Below are positions 27,214 to 36,313 of a stretch of 64,000 bases of DNA, piece after piece (position 1 is the stretch's first letter; each line of letters starts with the position of its first letter). The notes beneath the pieces are model-generated. The model was not told the DNA's origin. It did not search any database and saw nothing but the letters and a program-made list of their open reading frames with translations. A program made the translations under genes and the position numbers. Location: positions 1-64,000 of the forward strand of contig NZ_RHOK01000004.1 in NCBI RefSeq assembly GCF_003946175.1, read 5' to 3'. The stretch comes from Lacticaseibacillus suibinensis. GTDB lineage: Bacteria > Bacillota > Bacilli > Lactobacillales > Lactobacillaceae.

Positions 27214-28274
27214 AAAATCGCCAGATTATCTGGTTGTTTGCCATTACGCTGCTGGCCACCTTTGCGTTGGAGCTGGGGCTGGTGTTTCTACTCAGTACCG
27301 CTCAAGCCGTGACTTTTCTTGACGAGCTGATGGCGCCGGCGTATGCCATGCCCCTGCTTGCCTACTTACTCACCGGGGCGGTGCTTTTGGCGCTGATTGT
27401 GACCGGCTGGACCGCGGCCATGGTGCGCATGCAACACACCCAACTGTCACGCCGTTTGACGCAGCTGGTGGCGGGACAAACCGACGCACCAGTGTTGGCG
27501 CGCCAGCATCAGGCTCAAGCAGTGTTAGGCCAAGATGTGGCAGGGGCGCTTGAAGCCTTGCGCCAAAAAATGATACGCTTACAGCATGAAATTGAGCGCT
27601 ACAGCAACACGCCGGTTTTGCTCGACGGTCAGTCCAAAGAGGATATTTTGACTGAAGAACGCCACCGGCTGGCGCGGGAGTTGCATGACTCGGTTTCGCA
27701 GCAGTTATTTGCCGCCATGATGATGTTATCAGCAGTGCGCAGTGTGGTGGCCCAAAATGGTAACAACGCCGCTGAGCTGAAACAAATCACCACGATTGAA
27801 AGTGTGATCAACGAGGCGCAGTCAGAGATGCGGGCGCTATTATTGCACCTGCGGCCGACGAATTTAGCCGGTAAGTCGCTTAAAGATGGTATCATCAGTT
27901 TGTTGCAGGAGTTGCAAACGAAAATCAAAATCGAGATTACTTGGAATCTGGAAGACATTCACTTGTCCCCAGCGATTGAAGATAATCTGTTTCGCATTGT
28001 GCAAGAACTGTTGTCAAACACGCTGCGTCACGCCAAAGCCAAGCATCTGGAAGTGTACCTGAAGCAGGTGGCCACCACGGTGGTGCTGCGCGTCGTGGAT
28101 GATGGCGTTGGCTTTGATCCGAAAACCGAAAATACGACTGGCAGCTATGGCCTTTCCAACATTGCCGAACGCGCAAGCAGCATCGGCGGGGTCGCGAAGG
28201 TCATCAGTTTCCCTCATCAAGGCACAAGCGTTGAAATTCGCGTGCCGATTTCAAAGGAAGAGGCTCATGATTAA
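27210..28274 (+). CDS. liaS: LiaS-like sensor histidine kinase
   Basis: A 354-residue kinase with two membrane segments in the first 75 residues separated by a very short outer loop, the intramembrane-sensing layout. A HisKA_3 domain carries the phospho-acceptor His in LARELHDSVSQQ (about residue 159), followed by an ATPase domain with DNLFRIVQELLSNTLRHA and DDGVGF. It senses envelope stress with LiaF. It overlaps liaR by eight bases. Confidence 0.95.
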   Translation: MKNRQIIWLFAITLLATFALELGLVFLLSTAQAVTFLDELMAPAYAMPLLAYLLTGAVLLALIVTGWTAAMVRMQHTQLSRRLTQLVAGQTDAPVLARQHQAQAVLGQDVAGALEALRQKMIRLQHEIERYSNTPVLLDGQSKEDILTEERHRLARELHDSVSQQLFAAMMMLSAVRSVVAQNGNNAAELKQITTIESVINEAQSEMRALLLHLRPTNLAGKSLKDGIISLLQELQTKIKIEITWNLEDIHLSPAIEDNLFRIVQELLSNTLRHAKAKHLEVYLKQVATTVVLRVVDDGVGFDPKTENTTGSYGLSNIAERASSIGGVAKVISFPHQGTSVEIRVPISKEEAHD

Positions 28275-28914
28275 AGTATTGATTGTCGATGATCACGAAA
28301 TGGTGCGCTTAGGCGTATCAACCTACCTTGGGGTGCAACCGGATATCGAAGTGGTCGGTGAGGCCGAAGATGGCCAGCAGGGATTGGATAAGGCGCTCTC
28401 CTTGCGGCCAGATGTCATTTTGATGGACCTGGTGATGCCGAACATGGATGGCATTGAATCCACCAAGCGGATTCTCAAAGCTTGGCCGGAAGCACGCATC
28501 ATCATTTTGACCAGTTTCATTGATGATGAGAAGGTGTACCCCGCCATTGAAGCCGGTGCGGCTAGCTATATTTTGAAAACCGCTACGGCCGATGAAATCG
28601 CCGCTGCGATTCGCAAAACCGCGGCCGGTGATTCGGCCCTGGATCCCCAGGTGACCACCAAAATGATGAATCGCCTCACCCAAAAGCAAACGCCAGAGCT
28701 GGCTGATGAGCTCACGAACCGCGAACGCGAAGTGCTGATGCTGATTGCGCAAGGCAAGTCCAACCAGGAAATTGCCGATGAGCTCTTCATCACCCTGAAA
28801 ACCGTGAAGACGCATGTGTCGAATATTCTGGCCAAGCTGGAAGTTGAAGACCGCACGCAGGCGGCGATTTATGCCTTCAAACACCACCTCGTGAGCAAGG
28901 AGGACCCGTCATGA
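28267..28914 (+). CDS. liaR: LiaR-like response regulator
   Basis: A 215-residue NarL/LuxR-type regulator. The receiver has VDDHEMVRLGV, phospho-acceptor Asp in VILMDLVMPNMDG, and the C-terminal helix-turn-helix is LTNREREVLMLIAQGKSNQEI in outline. The start is ATG 28267 inside the end of liaS; a longer open frame is an artefact. It controls cell-envelope stress genes in relatives. It overlaps the next gene by four bases. Confidence 0.95.
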   Translation: MIKVLIVDDHEMVRLGVSTYLGVQPDIEVVGEAEDGQQGLDKALSLRPDVILMDLVMPNMDGIESTKRILKAWPEARIIILTSFIDDEKVYPAIEAGAASYILKTATADEIAAAIRKTAAGDSALDPQVTTKMMNRLTQKQTPELADELTNREREVLMLIAQGKSNQEIADELFITLKTVKTHVSNILAKLEVEDRTQAAIYAFKHHLVSKEDPS

Positions 28915-29210
28915 TTACCATTACTGATCAGGCCAGCGCCTGGTTCCGCCGGGAATTGGCACTACCGAAAGCCGGCGCGGGTGTCCGCTTTTTCGGCAAA
29001 GTCTATGGCAAAACCAATGTCCATGATGGTTTTTCGGTGGGGATGACCCGCGATGACCAAGCCGTCGCGCCAGTGCTGGCCACAAAAAAAGATGGCGTGT
29101 TGTATTACGTTGATGCCAACGATGACTGGTTTTTTGCCAATCTTGATCTCACCGTGGACTACGATGCCTGGCGCGACGAACCAAGCTATCACTTCACCCC
29201 GCAAGCCTGA
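28911..29210 (+). CDS. HesB/YneR-like protein without cysteines
   Basis: A 99-residue protein of the HesB/IscA-like Fe-S biosynthesis fold (MITITDQASAWFRREL, GVRFFGKVYG). It contains no cysteine at all, so it cannot hold an iron-sulfur cluster through the usual ligands; this is characteristic of a branch found in lactobacilli. The start overlaps the liaR stop (ATGA), making it the fourth gene of the lia unit. Function unknown; the fold assignment is by resemblance only. Confidence 0.8.
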   Translation: MITITDQASAWFRRELALPKAGAGVRFFGKVYGKTNVHDGFSVGMTRDDQAVAPVLATKKDGVLYYVDANDDWFFANLDLTVDYDAWRDEPSYHFTPQA

Positions 29211-29219
29211 GCGGGAGCC

Positions 29220-29244
29220 AACCCGCATGCGGGTTATTTTTTTT
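29220..29244 (+). terminator. terminator of lia unit
   Basis: AACCCGCATGCGGGTT is a perfect 16-base palindrome followed by ATTTTTTTT. Confidence 0.93.
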
Positions 29245-29264
29245 GCCTCCATACGCTTTTAGGG

Positions 29265-29321
29265 TTGCGCACGGGATGGGTTCGCAGTATAGTCATAGTG
29301 TAATAGATGTATAGTACACTA
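29265..29321 (+). promoter_or_regulatory. promoter and YtrA-type operator
   Basis: -35 TTGCGC (29265-29270) and -10 TATAGT (29289-29294), 18 bp apart. Directly downstream, TAGTGTA (29296-29302) and TACACTA (29315-29321) form a perfect inverted repeat with a 12-base spacer. It resembles the AGTGTA/TACACT repeats bound by YtrA, the GntR-family regulator encoded just downstream, so autorepression is likely. Confidence 0.75.
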
Positions 29322-29336
29322 GTGAGGAGGGACAAA

Positions 29337-29717
29337 ATGGAATTTGACGCCAAGACCCCGATTTATTACCAAATTGAGCAATACATCAATCGGGAAATCA
29401 TCATTGGGCATTTGCGCCCAGGCGCTCAGGTCCCGGCAGTCAGACAGCTTGCCATCACGCTGACGGTGAATGTGAACACGATTCAGCGGGCGCTGGCGAA
29501 TCTGATTCAGGCTGGCATTCTGGTGCCGGAACGCGGGAAAGGGAATTTTGTCACCACGGATCAGAAGGTGTTGGGGAAAATGAAACAAAGTATGATCGAA
29601 GGGGAATTTAAGGCCTTGTACGACCATTTGGCGGCCCTTGAACTCAGTCCCGAGGAAATGACCGCCGCCTTTGCGCAGTACGTGCAAACGCAGCAGGGAG
29701 GCGAAGCGCATGAGTAA
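29337..29717 (+). CDS. ytrA: GntR-family regulator, YtrA type
   Basis: A 126-residue short GntR regulator with an N-terminal winged helix (PIYYQIEQYINREIIIGHLR, VPAVRQLAITLTVNVNTIQRAL in outline) and a brief C-terminal dimerisation segment, the YtrA layout. It probably represses its own operon through the inverted repeat at 29296-29321. The ATG at 29337 follows GAGGAGGGA. It overlaps the ABC ATPase gene by eight bases. In Bacillus the Ytr system responds to inhibitors of wall synthesis. Confidence 0.9.
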   Translation: MEFDAKTPIYYQIEQYINREIIIGHLRPGAQVPAVRQLAITLTVNVNTIQRALANLIQAGILVPERGKGNFVTTDQKVLGKMKQSMIEGEFKALYDHLAALELSPEEMTAAFAQYVQTQQGGEAHE

Positions 29718-30420
29718 CGTTTTAACGATTGAAAATCTTACCTATCGCCGCAATTGGAAAACCATTCTGACCGACGTGTCACTGCAGCTGCCAGCGGGCC
29801 AAATCATTGGCCTGCTTGGGGCAAATGGCGCCGGTAAAACGACCTTGATGCGCCTGATTGCCGGTAGCGCCGTACAATTTAAAGGCCAGATTCAGGTCGA
29901 CGGTCAAACCGCCATGGCCCGGCGCAAAGCGAGCGTCAGCTACACCGGCCAGCTGACGGATATTGAGCCCCGGTGGAAAGTTGGTCAAATTGCCGAATTA
30001 ATGGCCCGATTGCATCCCGATTTTCGCATGGCGGATTTTTTGCAGTTGGCGGACCTGCTTGGCCTCCAGCAAAAGCAGCGCTTCAACCGGCTGTCCAAAG
30101 GTAATCAGCGCAAACTAGCGCTGGCAGTCACCATGGCCCGGCGCACGCAGTTGTACCTACTGGATGAACCCTTTGACGGCATCGATGTCATGACCCGTAA
30201 GGCGATGCTGAATAGTATCGTGCGCTGGTTGCCAAACGCGGCGACGATGGTGATTTCCGACCATCATGTCACCGATATCGACCAGCTGCTGGACGCCGTG
30301 GTGGTGATCAAAGACCAAACGATTGTGGCCCATGCCGCCGCCGATGAAATTCGCGAAGGTGGCCAAAGCATTGAATCTTACTTTGAACAATTCTACGAAG
30401 GCGGTGAAAACGATGACTAA
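29710..30420 (+). CDS. ABC transporter ATP-binding protein (YtrB-like)
   Basis: A 236-residue ABC ATPase with Walker A GANGAGKTT, signature LSKGNQRKLALA and Walker B LYLLDEPFDGID. It energises the membrane protein encoded next. The start is ATG 29710 inside the end of ytrA; the permease gene overlaps by eight bases. The context (YtrA repressor, lia genes upstream) suggests export or wall-stress sensing; the substrate is unknown. Confidence 0.93.
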   Translation: MSNVLTIENLTYRRNWKTILTDVSLQLPAGQIIGLLGANGAGKTTLMRLIAGSAVQFKGQIQVDGQTAMARRKASVSYTGQLTDIEPRWKVGQIAELMARLHPDFRMADFLQLADLLGLQQKQRFNRLSKGNQRKLALAVTMARRTQLYLLDEPFDGIDVMTRKAMLNSIVRWLPNAATMVISDHHVTDIDQLLDAVVVIKDQTIVAHAAADEIREGGQSIESYFEQFYEGGENDD

Positions 30421-31216
30421 AGCAAGCAAGGTGTTGGGGCAACTTCTGGGGCTGCGGCTCAAAGAAATTGCCGGTTGGCTGGGGCTCTACGTGCTCCTGA
30501 TTCTCGGGCTCTCCGCCGCATATGCGCTGGGCTGGGTCGATGAAGGCAACTATTTCGGCCTGCCGCTGAGTGCCATGGTGTTTGGTCTATTCGCCGGCTT
30601 TGTTCGCTTGGCGATGTTGCAAGAGCAGCTTTGGACCAGTAACTGGTGGCGGCTCCTACCGCTGCCAAGCTGGCAGCTCATGGTGATAGGGACGCTCGCG
30701 ACCTGGCTGACGCAGCTCATGCTGTGGTTAGGGGCTGGTCTGATTACCGCCGCCTGGTTGACGGTCGTGCCTGGGGGCCCAGATTTGGGGGCAGCGAATA
30801 TTCAAGGAGGCCTCGTACTGGTCGCCTTAGCCCTGGTGGTAGAATTGTGGTTTGGGGCCATGATTTCGACCGTCCATTTGCTCACCGAAATGATCAGTGA
30901 CTACTTACCAGATTTACGACAGAAAGTTGTGAAAGTGGTCTTATACGCCGTCTTGTTCGTCGGGCTGGAATGGTTGTTAAGCGGGCTGTTCGATTTGATG
31001 TGGCGGCTGGCTGCCCATGGGCGTCATCCTGAATTCAGTTTTTCCTTTGGCACCAGTACTGCTGACTGGGGCACCTCGGTTCAGATTCCCGCTGGCATCG
31101 GGCAGGCGTTTTTACCCATCTTCGTGCTCCTAGGCCTGGGCACGATAGCACTTATTTGCCTTAACGCGTACCTGTTAGATCACGTGGAAACCAAACAACC
31201 GCAACAAGTTGGGTAA
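30413..31216 (+). CDS. ABC transporter membrane protein
   Basis: A 267-residue integral membrane protein with about six predicted segments, among them LYVLLILGLSAAYALGWV and LMLWLGAGLITAAWLTVV. It has no recognisable catalytic motif and is the membrane partner of the ATPase encoded upstream. The start is ATG 30413, overlapping that gene. It is the last gene before a bidirectional terminator facing yfhO. Confidence 0.88.
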   Translation: MTKASKVLGQLLGLRLKEIAGWLGLYVLLILGLSAAYALGWVDEGNYFGLPLSAMVFGLFAGFVRLAMLQEQLWTSNWWRLLPLPSWQLMVIGTLATWLTQLMLWLGAGLITAAWLTVVPGGPDLGAANIQGGLVLVALALVVELWFGAMISTVHLLTEMISDYLPDLRQKVVKVVLYAVLFVGLEWLLSGLFDLMWRLAAHGRHPEFSFSFGTSTADWGTSVQIPAGIGQAFLPIFVLLGLGTIALICLNAYLLDHVETKQPQQVG

Positions 31217-31219
31217 TCC

Positions 31220-31256
31220 AAAAAAGCTTCGCCATTTTTTCTGGCGAAGCTTTTTT
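31220..31256. terminator. bidirectional terminator between permease gene and yfhO
   Basis: A 15-bp perfect stem (31220-31234 with 31242-31256) with A- and T-runs at its ends serves both convergent genes. Confidence 0.95.
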
Positions 31257-31259
31257 GAT

Positions 31260-33866
31260 TTACGCGTGATGCCGGCCCAGTGGCAGTAGCCACCACCAGA
31301 CGCCGCAGAGCAAAAGCGCAATCAGACTCACCACCACGCCAGACCAGAAATAAGGTGGCGTATAGGTCATGGTGAGGTGATGCACACCTTTGGTCACCGG
31401 AATGGCGAGCATGAAGCCAAGTGCCTTTTGGGTTTTGACGGTTTGGCCATCAACCTTGACGTGCCAGCCGGCAGCATAAGGGATGCTGGTCATCACCACT
31501 TGTTTGGCCTTGGCATTGACTGTGGCGGCGAGAGACCGACTCCCACGGGCGGTGAGGTGCCAGTTGTTGGCCTTCAGGGTGTTGAGGCGAAGCAAGGTGT
31601 CAGCTAAATCCAACCGGAATAATTTGATATCGGCGAAATCCGCTGAGTCTTTGTTCAGCGTGAAGACGAGGGTTTGTTTGACCCCTGGCGCGCTCGGCGT
31701 GACATTGAGCAACTCGCGGTCGCGGAAGGTGTCGTAAATTGGGACGCTACGACCGTTTTGGGTCAGGCTGGTGAGGTTGTCGGTGAAGTTGGCGCCGATT
31801 TGAAGATAGTACGCATCGGTGGTCGCCGCGGTGAAGGTGTAGGTGACAGTGGTGGCTTCATTGCTGGTGAGGACAGTCTTAGACACGACACTGCCGCTTT
31901 GCGTGCCGTGCTTGACTTGCGGCGCGGACAGCGGCTCGACGCTGAACAGATCCGGTGTGCTGGTGCCGGTCAAGCCGCCCAAAATCCGCTCCTGGTTGAC
32001 AGTGGGTGCTTGCGGCAGCAGCTTAGTGGTGAGAATTTTCTGGCTCGCGGTAAAGCCGAGGGCCAAGGCATAAGGATTGCGGTAGGCATTCAGGGCCTTG
32101 GTGTGGCCGACCTGGTCGTAGCGCTGCAGATCCGGCCGCGCCGCGATTTGCGGCATGAAGACGCTGGTCGGGGCACTCAGCCGCGGACTCAGGTAACCTT
32201 TGATGTTGAGCAACGCGTCCGTAATCACAGTGCCGTTGGTGTAGGCCACAAAATTGTCGCCGGCGCTTTGCCCGAGTTCGCCATAAAATTGCGGTTCCGC
32301 CGGTTCCAGCATCGAAGAAAATTGATCAGTGCCGAGATAGCCGATTTGCATCGAATCATTTTTGCTGCGGAGCACAGTTTTGCCAATGCGGCTGTTACTG
32401 CCGATTTTGGCTTGCAAGGTGTTGACGCCCGCACGAAGCGCTTCGGTGTACGTATGGTAATCCGAATGGCTGATATCACTTAGTTGATTTAAGGTCAAAA
32501 CCGCATTACTCCCAGCATCCACCACCATTAACACGCCAATCGCAATGGTGAAGGCTCGGCGCTTCGGGCCATGCAGGCTCAGGAGCATCAGCGCCGCCAC
32601 ACTCATGCCGGCGGTGATGCCAATGGCGCCGGTGGTGAGATAGCTGTAATGGTCGCGCCGCAAGAACACGGTTAGCGTGAGCGCCGTCATCACGCCCAGT
32701 GCTATCAGCAACTGGGTGATGGTGATGCCTTTGGGCCGGCGCAGCAGGGCCCGCAGGCTGAGCATCAACAGCCAAAAACAAATGACGAACGAGAAGCGGT
32801 AAGGATACCAGACCGGAAACTGCATGCCATGCCACAGCAGGTCAAGCGGCGCCCAGGTGATGGAAAGCAGGAGGAAGCCACTATACAGCCCGGCGGCCAG
32901 TCGCTCTTGCCAGCGAATTTCCTTGGTGCAGAAATATAAGATGAAGCCAATCAGGCCAATGCTGCCGACAAAGATATTGGCCTCACCGCTCGGCATTTGG
33001 CCGAAAGAATAGGCGCCAGCAAAAAACTTGCCTAACAGCTTCAGCGGGCTAGACTCGAAATGGGTCCATTGAATTTGGTTTTCGGTATAGGTGCCTTTGC
33101 TTTGCGCCAGCTGAAAGGCCGTGGGCAACAAGAGCCAAGCCGCCAGCCCGGCCGCCAGCAGCCCACTGGCGGCGAACTGCCGGACGGCGCGCCAAGTCTG
33201 ACGCCACGGCAGTCGAACTTCAAGCAGGCGAAAGCCGAAGTAGGCAATCAAAAACAGCACCAGCATGTAGGCCATGTAGTAGTTGCTGACCATGGCCAGC
33301 AGAAGCCAGCCGAGCATCATGAACGGCCGCCGTTGCTTAATCAGCCGATCACAGCCTAGGGCAATCAGTGGCAGGAACACGGCGGCATCCAACCACATGA
33401 GATTGAGCTGGTTGGCGACCATCCAGCCGCACAAGGCATAAGCCGTGCCAAAGCCCACCACCCAGCTGCCGCGGGCATGCTGCTTTTGCACATACCAACC
33501 CATGGCCAGACCAGCAGCGCCATATTTGAGCAGGGTCATCACTGTGATGGCCAGATCCAGCATCGTTTTCGGAAACACCAAAGTGACGAGGTTGAACGGA
33601 CTCATTAAGTAGTAAGCCCAAATCCCTAGCGCATCACCGCCAAGATCTTTGTTGAAAGCATAAAAAAATTGGCCAGGATGGCCGAGCAGCGTTTGGCGAT
33701 AGTAGCTGTAATAGTCGATGTATTGTTGGCCCATGTCGACAGTCATTACCGAGTTATTGCCAAAGGGCCACACTTTGACCGCAATGAAATAACCGGCCAT
33801 GATGACGACTGGCACCAAAAAGGCGAAAATTAACGGCCGCCGTTTGCGCCATTTGCTCTCTTGCAT
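31260..33866 (-). CDS. yfhO: YfhO-family membrane protein
   Basis: An 868-residue protein with about a dozen membrane segments and an extracytoplasmic C-terminal domain before a last membrane segment, the layout of YfhO. The family has a GT-C glycosyltransferase fold, and in Listeria and Bacillus YfhO glycosylates lipoteichoic acid outside the cell. The acidic loop TVDMGQQYIDYYSYYR after the first segment fits the GT-C catalytic loop. The ATG at 33866 follows AGGAGGCC. It is divergent from the PBP gene. The acceptor is inferred. Confidence 0.9.
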   Translation of the reverse strand: MQESKWRKRRPLIFAFLVPVVIMAGYFIAVKVWPFGNNSVMTVDMGQQYIDYYSYYRQTLLGHPGQFFYAFNKDLGGDALGIWAYYLMSPFNLVTLVFPKTMLDLAITVMTLLKYGAAGLAMGWYVQKQHARGSWVVGFGTAYALCGWMVANQLNLMWLDAAVFLPLIALGCDRLIKQRRPFMMLGWLLLAMVSNYYMAYMLVLFLIAYFGFRLLEVRLPWRQTWRAVRQFAASGLLAAGLAAWLLLPTAFQLAQSKGTYTENQIQWTHFESSPLKLLGKFFAGAYSFGQMPSGEANIFVGSIGLIGFILYFCTKEIRWQERLAAGLYSGFLLLSITWAPLDLLWHGMQFPVWYPYRFSFVICFWLLMLSLRALLRRPKGITITQLLIALGVMTALTLTVFLRRDHYSYLTTGAIGITAGMSVAALMLLSLHGPKRRAFTIAIGVLMVVDAGSNAVLTLNQLSDISHSDYHTYTEALRAGVNTLQAKIGSNSRIGKTVLRSKNDSMQIGYLGTDQFSSMLEPAEPQFYGELGQSAGDNFVAYTNGTVITDALLNIKGYLSPRLSAPTSVFMPQIAARPDLQRYDQVGHTKALNAYRNPYALALGFTASQKILTTKLLPQAPTVNQERILGGLTGTSTPDLFSVEPLSAPQVKHGTQSGSVVSKTVLTSNEATTVTYTFTAATTDAYYLQIGANFTDNLTSLTQNGRSVPIYDTFRDRELLNVTPSAPGVKQTLVFTLNKDSADFADIKLFRLDLADTLLRLNTLKANNWHLTARGSRSLAATVNAKAKQVVMTSIPYAAGWHVKVDGQTVKTQKALGFMLAIPVTKGVHHLTMTYTPPYFWSGVVVSLIALLLCGVWWWLLPLGRHHA

Positions 33867-33985
33867 AAAGGCCTCCTGAACCACGATTTGAACTGGCGGC
33901 AGGCAAGGTTAGGAATCGGTAAAATCTTGGGCTAAGCCCGTCAGTTCAACTGCTTTTACTATAACATGATTCGGTAAGGCATGGC

Positions 33986-34010
33986 GTTTAGCCCTAGATT
34001 TTGCTAAACT
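33986..34010 (+). promoter_or_regulatory. possible PBP2 promoter with inverted repeat
   Basis: TGCTAAACT (34002-34010) resembles an extended -10. GTTTAGC (33986-33992) and GCTAAAC (34003-34009) are a perfect 7-bp inverted repeat overlapping it. No clear -35. Confidence 0.4.
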
Positions 34011-34039
34011 GCAGAGGATAGAAGAAGGAGTCGAGAAGT

Positions 34040-36160
34040 TTGAAATACATTCGCACGCCGAAGCCTAAGCGCGAGCGCTCGCACATTCCGTTTCGCCTGA
34101 ACTTGTTATTTTTCTTCGTGTTTTTGCTGCTAGCGGCGCTGGTGGCGCAGTTAGCGTACCTGCAAATCATGAATGGCGCCAAGTTCCGCGCGGATGTTGA
34201 CAGTACGGATCAGGCGACGGTCACCGGCAGTGTGCCGCGGGGGCAGATTTATGACAGTGAAGGCCGACTTTTGGTCGCTAACTCTGCCAACAATGCGATT
34301 GTGTACACCAAAAGTGTCGGTGTTTCGGCGCAAACCATGCGTGATACCGCTGACGAGCTGTCCAAGTACGTCACGATTTCCCTTGATGGCATGCGCAAAC
34401 GCGATTATGCCGACTATTATCTCGCGGATAAAACCGCTTCTGATGCGGTGCTGAAAAAGCTGTCAGCGGAGATGCAAGCCACGACAGACACGAGCAAACA
34501 GTATCAAGCCCAATTGAGTTACGTGACGAAACACTTGCCTGATTACTCTGACCGAGAAAAAGACGCCGCCGCGATTTACAAAAAAATGAACGGCGCCACG
34601 CAACTCACGACGGTTTACATCAAGGACCAAAACGTCAGCGAGCAGGAAGTGGCAGAAGTCGGTGAACATCTCACCAAAATGCCTGGCATCAGTTTAGGCA
34701 CCGACTGGGAACGTTCCTATCCGAACGGCAAATCGATGCTGAGCATCATCGGCACAGTGTCCTCGGAGAAAACGGGGCTGCCAGCCGAAACCTTGAATGA
34801 ATACCTCGCCAACGGATACGCCCGCAATGACCGAGTCGGCACCAGCTATCTGGAAAAAGAATATGAAAGCATTCTCAAAGGCGCCAAGAGTCGCACCAAG
34901 GTTGAAATCGGGCGTGACAACAGCATTGTCAGCTCAACTACCGATTTTCAGGGCCAACAAGGCGCTAACTTGAATCTGACCATTGATTCCGCCTACCAGA
35001 AAATGGTGGATGACGATGTGACGAAGGTCTTCAACCAGGCCAAGTCTGCTGGCGAAACTGGGGTCTCCGATGGGGCCTATGCGGTGGCAATGAATCCCAA
35101 AACCGGTGCGATTTTGGCTATTTCTGGGTTGCATCAAAACGTCAAGACGCATGAAGTCACCAATGATTCTTTGGGCGTTTTGAACCGCGCGTTCGCCATG
35201 GGGTCGATTGCCAAGCCTGCCATGGTGCTAGGGGCGCTGCAAGATGGCGTCATTACCGTGAATAATAATACCCTTGGCGACTCCGCGATTTATCTGCCGA
35301 ATACGCCAGTTAAAAAGTCTGACTACGGGATTGGCAAGTTCAGCAGTCTGACCGCGACGAAAGCCTTGGAAGTTTCCTCAAACACCTACATGATGCACTT
35401 GGCCATGCTGGAAGGCCACGCGGATTATGTTGCCAATTCACATTTGTATATGAATAAGGACATTTTCACCAAGATGCGTGGTTACTTTAACCAATTCGGG
35501 CTCGGCCAGAAAACTGGCATCGATTTGCCTGGTGAAATTGCCGGTTTGGAAGGGGCCGAATACACCGATGGCCGTTTCAACGTTGGCTCGGCGCTGGACT
35601 TGTCTTATGGTAACTTGGATACTTACACGTTGATTCAAGCTATTCAATATGTCAGCACCATCGCCAACAATGGCTACCGCATGAAACCTTATATTGTGAA
35701 GAGCGTGAGTCAAACCCTCAGTGATGGCAGTTCAGGGCCAATCATCAATACCACCACCCCAACGGTTTTGTCCAAAATCAAGAACAACCAGGACCAAATC
35801 AACTTGGTTAAGCAGGGGATGTGGCAAGTGGTTCATGGCACCAGCGGTTATGCCACTGGGACAGCGCTGCAAAGTCTCAATCCTGGCGTCGCTGGGAAAA
35901 CTGGGACGGCGCAAACCTTTACACGCACCGATCCGGAAAATTCCAACTCGACGCAAGTGGAAGCCATCACCCAAAGTTTCATCGGTTATGCCCCAGCAAG
36001 CGATCCGCAAGTGGCAATCGCCATCGTGGTGCCTAACGTCAGCAAGATGTCTTCTTGGGCGTATGATATTGCAAAGTTAATGTTTCAGGATTATTACAAG
36101 CTCTATAAGGTGCCAACGCAGAAGAACTATTCGGTTCATCAAAAGACCGCCAATGGTTGA
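34040..36160 (+). CDS. class B penicillin-binding protein (PBP2-type)
   Basis: A 706-residue peptidoglycan transpeptidase. After a basic cytoplasmic tail and one membrane segment (LNLLFFFVFLLLAALVAQLA) come the dimerisation/pedestal domain and the transpeptidase domain. Active-site motifs are SIAK (Ser about 389, Lys about 392), SSN in VSSNTYM, and KTGT near residue 620. It cross-links septal or side wall. The start is TTG 34040, nine bases after AAGGAG. The rhomboid-glk cluster follows, as in related genomes. Confidence 0.96.
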   Translation: MKYIRTPKPKRERSHIPFRLNLLFFFVFLLLAALVAQLAYLQIMNGAKFRADVDSTDQATVTGSVPRGQIYDSEGRLLVANSANNAIVYTKSVGVSAQTMRDTADELSKYVTISLDGMRKRDYADYYLADKTASDAVLKKLSAEMQATTDTSKQYQAQLSYVTKHLPDYSDREKDAAAIYKKMNGATQLTTVYIKDQNVSEQEVAEVGEHLTKMPGISLGTDWERSYPNGKSMLSIIGTVSSEKTGLPAETLNEYLANGYARNDRVGTSYLEKEYESILKGAKSRTKVEIGRDNSIVSSTTDFQGQQGANLNLTIDSAYQKMVDDDVTKVFNQAKSAGETGVSDGAYAVAMNPKTGAILAISGLHQNVKTHEVTNDSLGVLNRAFAMGSIAKPAMVLGALQDGVITVNNNTLGDSAIYLPNTPVKKSDYGIGKFSSLTATKALEVSSNTYMMHLAMLEGHADYVANSHLYMNKDIFTKMRGYFNQFGLGQKTGIDLPGEIAGLEGAEYTDGRFNVGSALDLSYGNLDTYTLIQAIQYVSTIANNGYRMKPYIVKSVSQTLSDGSSGPIINTTTPTVLSKIKNNQDQINLVKQGMWQVVHGTSGYATGTALQSLNPGVAGKTGTAQTFTRTDPENSNSTQVEAITQSFIGYAPASDPQVAIAIVVPNVSKMSSWAYDIAKLMFQDYYKLYKVPTQKNYSVHQKTANG

Positions 36161-36188
36161 GCGGCTAGGCAATCAGCGGAAATAATGC

Positions 36189-36268
36189 TACACTGATTTG
36201 TGAAACTTGGACATGTTCTGTTGTTGTGCGCACCGGCCGCTCCCAAGTTGGTTGGGTAGCGGTTTTTT
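36189..36268 (+). promoter_or_regulatory. promoter followed by terminator before rhomboid gene
   Basis: A -10 TACACT (36189-36194) with a weak -35 TAGGCA lies 40 bp upstream of an intrinsic terminator: CCGC-TCCCAA 36237-36246 pairs with TTGGG-TAGCGG 36252-36262, then TTTTTT. The transcript would be about 70 bases, either a short RNA or an attenuated leader. No rpmG or other small gene is readable in it. Confidence 0.6.
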
Positions 36269-36313
36269 AATGCATGACGTTGACATGGTTTGATTCAGAA
36301 AGGAGCCACCCCT

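Noticed and set aside
36270-36300. Promoter with perfect TTGACA at 36280-36285 before the rhomboid gene
   Set aside because: No -10 lies at a usable distance; the expected place is inside the ribosome-binding site.
36161-36313. rpmG (L33) gene in the gap after the PBP gene
   Set aside because: No frame encodes the L33 sequence; only a leader and terminator are present.
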